NCBI GenBank assembly: GCA_020025175.1
Contig: JAHHSM010000002.1
Span: 1 to 64,000, forward strand
Direction: 5' to 3'
Length of the DNA stretch: 64,000 nt
Origin: Oscillospiraceae bacterium
GTDB lineage: Bacteria; Bacillota; Clostridia; Oscillospirales; Oscillospiraceae
Shown here: piece by piece, positions 58,599 through 64,000 of the stretch
How positions within the stretch are numbered: position 1 is the first letter of the stretch
How the letters are laid out: each line of letters starts with the position of its first letter
Notes under the pieces: generated by a model
The model's database searches: none
What the model saw: the letters and a program-made list of their open reading frames with translations, nothing else
What the model was told of the DNA's origin: nothing
Translations under genes and position numbers: made by a program

Positions 58599-59033
58599 TC
58601 ACTTGCCGCCCGGCTCCCATTCCAGAGCTTGCTGCGGACAGGCTTCCACGCACACGGGCTTCAACCCGCGGCGCACACGATCAATGCATCCATCGCATTT
58701 TTGAATTGTATGGTCTGTGCCGAAAAAAATCGCGTCAAAGGGACAGGCTTTCGCGCATTTTCCGCAGCCAATACATGGTGCATTGTCGTGGAGCACGATG
58801 CCTGTTTCCATATCGCGGATGATGCTGCCCGTTGGACAAACGGTAGCGCAGCGCGTTGTCACACAGTGAAAACAGCTTTGTGAATTGAAGGACAGCTGTA
58901 GTTCTCCACCCTCTATGCGCTCTTTACGCACAATTTTACGCAAAAGCGGCGGATGAATATCTTTTTCATCCATACACGCCACAACGCAGGCACCGCAGCC
59001 GTTGCATTTGCGAGATTCACAATGGATTCCCAT
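58599..59033 (-). CDS. Polyferredoxin electron-transfer subunit (4Fe-4S)
   Basis: This 144-residue protein carries four cysteine clusters: CNGCGACVVAC, CFHCVTTRCATVCP, CIGCGKCAKACP and CDGCIDRVRRG...CVEACP. This is the layout of HycB/FdhB/CooF-type electron-transfer subunits with four [4Fe-4S] clusters. It lies 21 bp downstream of a molybdopterin oxidoreductase gene and probably feeds or drains its electrons, perhaps to ferredoxin or a hydrogenase elsewhere. AAGGAAGGAG precedes the ATG. Confidence 0.92.
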   Translation of the reverse strand: MGIHCESRKCNGCGACVVACMDEKDIHPPLLRKIVRKERIEGGELQLSFNSQSCFHCVTTRCATVCPTGSIIRDMETGIVLHDNAPCIGCGKCAKACPFDAIFFGTDHTIQKCDGCIDRVRRGLKPVCVEACPQQALEWEPGGK

Positions 59034-59054
59034 AGAAAACGCTCTCCTTCCTTT

Positions 59055-61145
59055 TCATACTTTACGCATATCGCAGCTCATAATTCTAAGGGCCGATACG
59101 CCGGAGCACGGATCTACATGCTCCTCTGGCAAAATAGCACAGATATCTGCCTCTTCATAGTTTGGCAGCACTGCAACCATACCGGGCTGAATCCCCCGTG
59201 TCAGCTGGGCGAGCATCTGCACCGCGCCAAATTCCGTTTTAATTTCCACCGTATCGCCCTGCTTGATATCCAATTGTGCCGCATCATCAGGATGCATTTC
59301 CACCGCAGGTGCCACCTGCATGGCACGAATCCATTCAATGCGATGGGTTCTGGAGTGGAAACCAAAGGTCTGGCGGTTGCCGACCGAAAGTACAAACGGA
59401 AATTCCCGCTTTGTCTCTTCGCTGCGGGGTTCTTTATACTCCGGCAGCATAGCCTGACCCAGCTGTGCCATTGTCTGCGACTTCAATTCGTAGCGGCCGC
59501 TGGGGGTTTTATAGCCTTTTTTCGTATAATCACCGGGACGATAAAGCTCACGCGGCAGGTGCGTCGGCACTGCGGACTGCTTCAAAACATCCAGCGAGAA
59601 ATTCATATTCAGCAGCCAGTAATCATACAGATACTGTGCACCGCTGCACAGTCTGAAATCCTCTGGTGCAATGCGCCGTGCCAGATCACAGATAATATCC
59701 AGATCTGCCCGCGCCTCACCCAAAGGCGCAATGATCGGTGCCGTGTAGTATATCTTCTGCTCCGGTGTAATATGAATCATTTCACGTTCAAACGATGAAC
59801 AGGCCGGCAGAACAATGTCCGCATATTTCGCCGTCCGTGTCATAAATAAATCCACATTCACAAAGAAATCCAGATTCTGCAATGCATCCGTCCAGCTGCT
59901 GTCATTGGTGAAATCATAAATATTCAGCCCGAAGGAGCACAGCGCACGTACCGGATAAGGCGTTGCGCAACGCAGCTGGCGGACAAGATCCGTCAGCTGG
60001 CATTGATCGCTGAAGCGTGCAAACGCCGGATATTTCTGCGCGCCGATCGGTAAGGTACGGGTATGGTGTCCAATCTCTGCCACAAATTCTTCCAATACCT
60101 GTTTGCAGGCAGACCTCTGCACATCCGGTAACATACCGCCGCGCACATCATAATTCCCTGTGATTGCACACAGCGCCTCGATTGCACGGCGTGTCTGCAC
60201 GCCGTTCGGCATTTGTGCAAAGGCACCGTCTGCAATCATAACGGACATGGGGCCATTTTGCATAATCATATGCGCCGCAGTTTCCAGCTGTGCTGCGGAG
60301 ATTCCGGTCAACTGCTCCACATATTCAGGTGTGTAGTCGTTGATATAAGCACGGTATTCAAAAAACCCCTGCACATGCTGGTTGACATAATTTTTATTCA
60401 CCCAGCCCTTTTCGATAAAAAGGCGGGCAAGCCCGTGGGCGAGCGCCGCATCGGTTCCCGGACGAATCTGCAAATGCAAGTCTGCCAGATGGTATGTGCT
60501 GAATGTGGTGCGCGGGTCAATGGCGATTACCTTTGCACCGCGTTTTTGCGTCAAGGCAGGGTCTACAACAGTATTGCCTTTATTATAAATGTTGCAGCCC
60601 CACATCAAAACCACGCCGGAATGATGAATATCGGGATGGCAGGTGCAGCCGGCAGCCACGCCGGACGCAATCACAGCACCGCATTTTTTTGTACAATAAG
60701 CACTGCCGTAATTGACGCTGCCAAAAGAATACGCCAAACGCTGCAAAGCTGCGCGCGTCCATTCATTATAACCGCCGGTAAATACTACAGAATTTGCGCT
60801 GTATTTTTTCTTGCAAATGCCAAGGCGCTTTTCAATTTCGTCCAGCGCTTCTTCCCAGGTAATGGGCTCAAAATGGCCTTCCCCGCGCGGACCCTTTCGC
60901 CGCAGGGGCGTTTTTATACGATCTTCATGGTAAACATACTGCCGATTTGCATGGCCGCGGGCACACAGGTATCCGTTGCCGTAGGCAGGGTTTTTGCATC
61001 CCATGACTTTAATGACAGTTCCATGATCTACATAAGCGTCAATATTACAGCCTGCATCACAAATATCGCATACTGTGCGGCATACGCGTATGTGATTATC
61101 CTTAGACGGGATTTTTGCCCCTTGATACCTCTTGTTCTCTCTCAC
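59055..61145 (-). CDS. Molybdopterin oxidoreductase catalytic subunit (cytoplasmic)
   Basis: This 696-residue protein has the N-terminal [4Fe-4S] motif CRTVCDICDAGC with a fourth Cys in GYLCARGH. The bis-MGD binding domain has GSAYCTKKCG, with a cysteine rather than selenocysteine as the likely metal ligand region, and LMWGCNIYNKGNTVVDP. An MGD-contact C-terminal domain follows. No twin-arginine signal is present. With the polyferredoxin encoded next it forms a two-subunit reductase or dehydrogenase; the substrate is unknown. The start is GTG with AAGGGGGAG upstream. Confidence 0.88.
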   Translation of the reverse strand: MRENKRYQGAKIPSKDNHIRVCRTVCDICDAGCNIDAYVDHGTVIKVMGCKNPAYGNGYLCARGHANRQYVYHEDRIKTPLRRKGPRGEGHFEPITWEEALDEIEKRLGICKKKYSANSVVFTGGYNEWTRAALQRLAYSFGSVNYGSAYCTKKCGAVIASGVAAGCTCHPDIHHSGVVLMWGCNIYNKGNTVVDPALTQKRGAKVIAIDPRTTFSTYHLADLHLQIRPGTDAALAHGLARLFIEKGWVNKNYVNQHVQGFFEYRAYINDYTPEYVEQLTGISAAQLETAAHMIMQNGPMSVMIADGAFAQMPNGVQTRRAIEALCAITGNYDVRGGMLPDVQRSACKQVLEEFVAEIGHHTRTLPIGAQKYPAFARFSDQCQLTDLVRQLRCATPYPVRALCSFGLNIYDFTNDSSWTDALQNLDFFVNVDLFMTRTAKYADIVLPACSSFEREMIHITPEQKIYYTAPIIAPLGEARADLDIICDLARRIAPEDFRLCSGAQYLYDYWLLNMNFSLDVLKQSAVPTHLPRELYRPGDYTKKGYKTPSGRYELKSQTMAQLGQAMLPEYKEPRSEETKREFPFVLSVGNRQTFGFHSRTHRIEWIRAMQVAPAVEMHPDDAAQLDIKQGDTVEIKTEFGAVQMLAQLTRGIQPGMVAVLPNYEEADICAILPEEHVDPCSGVSALRIMSCDMRKV

Positions 61146-61189
61146 AGGACTCCCCCTTTATTTGTTCAAAATTGGTTTGCTTACATTTT

Positions 61190-61807
61190 TTAGTGCAGCA
61201 GTCTGATGCCCTTCCAAGTGCAATCAGGGAGCACGGCAATCCCGACAACGGCACGGGATATAATGTTTTCTTTTTCGATATAAGGCTGATTCCAGGCACG
61301 GCTGTCGTAAGAGCCGGTGCGGTTATCGCCCATCACAAATATACAGTCCTCCGGCACCTCAAAGACTTCTGCTGCTCCGGAAGGATAGGTCTGTCCCTGC
61401 TGGGGCAGGTAGTGTTCTTCCAGCTGCTGCCCATTCACATACACATAGCCATCGGAAAACGTGATGGTTTCGCCCGGCAGGCCAATAACGCGCTTGACCA
61501 GCAGTTCATCCAGTTCATCACTTTTGAACATGACAATATCACCGCGTTCCGGGAGGGGATCTGCCACAAAATACGGCAGCCGCCAACCGATGAAATGGGA
61601 TTTTGTCGGCAGGGTAGATTCCATAGAACCCGTAGGTACCCACGCCAGTGAAAACACCACGCCAAACAATATCAGCACAGTGACAATCGGTACAATCAAA
61701 TAGCCGGTAGCGTCCCAAAACTTACGCAGCAATGCTTTCTGCGCAGACTCCTCTGCCGGTTCCTCATCCTCAATCAATGTTTCCTCTTTCTCTTTATACT
61801 GATCCAT
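61190..61807 (-). CDS. lepB: Signal peptidase I
   Basis: This 205-residue protein has an N-terminal acidic tail, one membrane segment (~35-57) and the catalytic Ser in VPTGSMESTLP. The catalytic Lys is in LLVKRVIGLPGE, followed by FVMGDNRTGSYDSR. It removes Sec signal peptides at the outer face of the membrane. The start at 61807 follows AAGGGAA; a longer reading from 61951 runs over the upstream gene. It lies 34 bp after the larA-like gene. Confidence 0.94.
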   Translation of the reverse strand: MDQYKEKEETLIEDEEPAEESAQKALLRKFWDATGYLIVPIVTVLILFGVVFSLAWVPTGSMESTLPTKSHFIGWRLPYFVADPLPERGDIVMFKSDELDELLVKRVIGLPGETITFSDGYVYVNGQQLEEHYLPQQGQTYPSGAAEVFEVPEDCIFVMGDNRTGSYDSRAWNQPYIEKENIISRAVVGIAVLPDCTWKGIRLLH

Positions 61808-61841
61808 TTTTAAATTCCCTTTCCGAAAACTGAATCGTTCT

Positions 61842-63110
61842 TTATTGTCCGCACTGCGCCTGCTGCACACGGGGAAGGGTGCTCCCACCATAGGGCATGG
61901 CAAGCAGCGTTGCCTTTTTACCACACTTTTTAAATGCTGCGCCCAGCGCATCCTCCACCGTTGAAAACGGTGTCATAAAAATCTGCTTCACGGCTTCGTC
62001 CGTCCAATCGGATACCAGATAAATGTCCGCCATTTGTTCCACCATGGCAATGGCTGCCGCCTTATGGCCGCCCAGTACAAAATTTTCACGCAGGCGGTCA
62101 ATCAGATCCTGGGGCTTCTGCGCTGCCCGGAACCACGCTTCAAATACCTCTTCACCAAAGCCCTCTTTGGCGCAGCCGATCAAAATAATCACCCCTCCGG
62201 GCTTGACCGCATGCTTTGCATTATCCAAAGCCTTTTGCAGCTGATAGAGATTTGCGTCCTTTGGTGCGCCGCCCTGCGAAACCAGAACAATGTCTGCGCA
62301 TGCAGGAATCGGTGTGAGATAAAACTGCTCCAAAAAGGCACACCCTGCACGGTGTGCCTGGGTCACATCACCGGCAACTGCGTGAAGAATCCGCTTGTGG
62401 GCATCAAGAACCACGTTGACAATAAAGTCCACGCCCACCATGGCGGCAGCTTCCTCGATATCTTCACGCACGGGATTGCCCGAAAGCTTTCCAGCATGGG
62501 AGCCGGGCTCCACCATATGGCTGTGATTAAAGCGAATGGAAGTTCGGGTGGAAACGCCGGGCATAATCGCCTTGGCACCGCCGCTGAATCCGGCAAAATA
62601 ATGAAATTCAATATTTCCAAGACAAATCCGCCGATCCGCCTCTGCCACAGCGCGCATAATTTCCACAGGCGTACCGCGGCTGGTGGTACCCACCATGACA
62701 GCGTCATCCCGATCGCTGTCGATACATCGAATTTCCTTATATGCACGCTCGCCTGCCAAATGGCGGCGTTCTTCATCGGTATGGGCACGATGTACACCCC
62801 GGGCAAAAATCAGCGTGATGTCCTTTGCGAGCACACCGCCGGCGTATAACTCGTCCAATAATGCCGGCATGACCTTCCATGTGGGCATAGGGCGGGAAAT
62901 ATCCGAAGAGACGATGACTACCTTCTCGCCGGGCTGCACGGTGCTCCGCAGCAGCGGAGCACCAATCGGTGCAGAAAGCGCCCCGCGCACCAGTGACTCT
63001 TCATCCTGCTTTTGCAGCGGTATTTCATTGGGGCGCAGAATCTTCAGTAAATTTTCTTCCGGTACTTCAGCATACTGTACACCGGTATCATATCCAAACT
63101 CCAATCGCAT
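61842..63110 (-). CDS. LarA-like nickel-pincer racemase/epimerase family protein
   Basis: This 422-residue protein belongs to the LarA (DUF2088) family, which uses a nickel-pincer nucleotide for lactate racemisation or related 2-hydroxyacid epimerisation. RGVHRAHTDEERRHLAGERA and the cofactor-lysine region NIEFHYFAGFSGGAKAIMPG are present. Genes for cofactor synthesis (larB, larC, larE) are not in the window. Substrate is thus open. AGGGG precedes the ATG, and it heads a transcript with lepB. Confidence 0.86.
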   Translation of the reverse strand: MRLEFGYDTGVQYAEVPEENLLKILRPNEIPLQKQDEESLVRGALSAPIGAPLLRSTVQPGEKVVIVSSDISRPMPTWKVMPALLDELYAGGVLAKDITLIFARGVHRAHTDEERRHLAGERAYKEIRCIDSDRDDAVMVGTTSRGTPVEIMRAVAEADRRICLGNIEFHYFAGFSGGAKAIMPGVSTRTSIRFNHSHMVEPGSHAGKLSGNPVREDIEEAAAMVGVDFIVNVVLDAHKRILHAVAGDVTQAHRAGCAFLEQFYLTPIPACADIVLVSQGGAPKDANLYQLQKALDNAKHAVKPGGVIILIGCAKEGFGEEVFEAWFRAAQKPQDLIDRLRENFVLGGHKAAAIAMVEQMADIYLVSDWTDEAVKQIFMTPFSTVEDALGAAFKKCGKKATLLAMPYGGSTLPRVQQAQCGQ

Positions 63111-63171
63111 ATGTCATCCCCTGAAAAAATCCACAGTTCGTCAATTTTTTGACAATGGTATAGATAATCGT

Positions 63172-63201
63172 AGTATAGCACAAAAATTAACCTTCTGTCC
63201 A
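63172..63201 (-). promoter_or_regulatory. Promoter of larA-like/lepB
   Basis: On the minus strand TGGACA (63201-63196) and TATACT (63177-63172) are 18 bp apart, about 60 bp before the start codon. Confidence 0.6.
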
Positions 63202-63264
63202 TGAAAATTACACAAAAGAATTGCGCCATTTTATGCCAAAGCCAGAATCTTCGGTGGCTGTGTC

Positions 63265-63293
63265 TTTACTCCGAAGCGTTCTAATGCTATAAT
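63265..63293 (+). promoter_or_regulatory. Promoter of the radical SAM gene
   Basis: TTTACT (63265-63270) and a perfect TATAAT (63288-63293) are 17 bp apart, 33 bp before the ATG. Confidence 0.75.
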
Positions 63294-63326
63294 AAACAAT
63301 ATTTTAAAAAGTTTCGAGGTGTATTT

Positions 63327-63923
63327 ATGACTATCACCTATAGTTACGGCAAAAACCTCTATGTGAACACGACCAATCGCTGCGATATGCACTGCGATTT
63401 CTGCCTGCGGAATCTGGGCGAGGGCGTGGGGGAGGCCGACAGCCTGTGGCTCGAACGTGAGCCGACCCGTGAGGAAATCTGGGAAGATATTCAAAAGCGT
63501 GATTTAAGCCAGTATCAGGAGCTTGTCTTCTGCGGCTATGGGGAACCGACTTATCGTCTGCACGATATTTTCTGGGTTTGCGATCAGGTGCGGGCCGCAT
63601 CGTCCATTGCCATCCGCATTGACACCAACGGCCATGCGAATTTGATTTGGGAAGAGGATGTCACACCCCTGTTTGAGGGACGGTTTGACACCGTATCCAT
63701 CTCCCTGAATGCCGCGGATCAGGAAACTTACGACTGCCGCTGCGTTCCCGATTACGAAAACGGGTATGAAGCCATGCTCCGGTTTGCGCGGGATGTGCAG
63801 AAGTATGTGCCCTATGTAATTCTTTCCGTTGTAGACTGCATTCCTGCCGAGGAGATTGAAGCCTGCCGTGCCGTCTGCGAAGAAATCGGTGCTGAATATC
63901 GTGTGCGTGTTTACGGAACCTGA
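63327..63923 (+). CDS. TatD-associated radical SAM protein
   Basis: This 198-residue protein has an N-terminal CxxxCxxC motif (NRCDMHCDFCLRN), a GEPT-type SAM-binding motif in CGYGEPTYRL, and RIDTNGHAN. This is the short radical SAM family often encoded next to tatD nuclease genes (tatD-linked rSAM). The reaction is unknown. No tatD lies within the window. GAGGTG precedes the ATG. A very strong terminator follows, so it is a single gene. Confidence 0.85.
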   Translation: MTITYSYGKNLYVNTTNRCDMHCDFCLRNLGEGVGEADSLWLEREPTREEIWEDIQKRDLSQYQELVFCGYGEPTYRLHDIFWVCDQVRAASSIAIRIDTNGHANLIWEEDVTPLFEGRFDTVSISLNAADQETYDCRCVPDYENGYEAMLRFARDVQKYVPYVILSVVDCIPAEEIEACRAVCEEIGAEYRVRVYGT

Positions 63924-63957
63924 ATGGGGAATTTGCCCCGGCATAACGTGTAGCTAA

Positions 63958-63997
63958 AAAACGGAGTAGCGCTGCCAACGCAGCGCTACTCCGTTTT
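63958..63997 (+). terminator. Terminator of the radical SAM gene
   Basis: An 18-bp perfect stem (63958-63975 with 63980-63997) with a 4-nt loop ends in TTTT. Confidence 0.9.
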
Positions 63998-64000
63998 AAA

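Noticed and set aside
59055..61145. Selenocysteine-containing formate dehydrogenase
   Set aside because: No in-frame TGA or SECIS-like hairpin is present; a cysteine lies in the corresponding region.
1..64000. CRISPR arrays
   Set aside because: No series of evenly spaced direct repeats was seen on either strand.

Overview
The window comes from a spore-forming, anaerobic Firmicute of the Clostridia, probably a gut commensal. It carries spoIIP, yabP, yabQ, a split spoIIID and other sporulation genes. It also carries a lysine-fermentation operon, a bile salt hydrolase, two cytoplasmic molybdopterin oxidoreductases and a radical-SAM HemZ. Base composition is near 50% GC by eye, with AT-rich islands only inside the mobile element. 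No rRNA, tRNA or CRISPR array was found.

Layout. 1-5190 (+): lysine-fermentation genes kdd and kce with a tripartite TRAP transporter, behind a textbook sigma-54 (-24/-12) promoter. 5195-14054: mixed genes, namely a truncated FdhD-like protein, an SLH-domain protein, SpoIIP, a frameshifted YjdF-like membrane protein, a DUF2974 hydrolase, small membrane proteins, an orphan fumarase alpha subunit and an amidohydrolase. 14256-28416 (-): a long co-directional block containing the conserved yabM-mazG-(hup)-yabO-yabP-yabQ-divIC-yabR sporulation/division cluster and recJ-relA-dtd-MBL-hemZ-pnp-mtaD. A 195-bp element has duplicated the 3' end of dtd. 28664-39496: hpf, a PhnD-like lipoprotein, a molybdopterin oxidoreductase, bile salt hydrolase, purF/purC, a CofE-like ligase, a pseudouridine synthase and a DUF3048 lipoprotein. 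54369-64000: comFB, pyruvate carboxylase, a ferredoxin/molybdopterin-oxidoreductase pair, lepB, larA-like and a radical SAM gene.

The main discovery is at 39558-54200. The sporulation regulator gene spoIIID is cut in two by a 14,370-bp element. The first 38 codons (39558-39671), behind a good candidate sigma-E promoter, lie at the left end. The last 52 codons (54042-54197) lie at the right end, fused in frame to the C-terminus of a large serine recombinase. Both junctions carry the same 12-bp core (CTACCGTACATA). Recombination between the cores would restore a 90-residue SpoIIID in perfect frame, and on the excised circle would give the recombinase its own stop codon and terminator. This is the architecture of developmentally excised elements such as skin in sigK, but in a different gene. 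The element carries a type I restriction-modification system whose HsdS has three ELTA spacer repeats. It also holds the collapsed remains of an integrative conjugative element (a CRESS-type rolling-circle origin, rep and ftsK fragments) and a BlaI/M56 sensor module.

How it may work together: amino-acid fermentation and cytoplasmic redox enzymes suit a gut fermenter, and the bile salt hydrolase suits a host-associated life. In the integrated state the mother-cell programme should lack functional SpoIIID unless the recombinase excises the element, or unless a second spoIIID copy exists outside the window.
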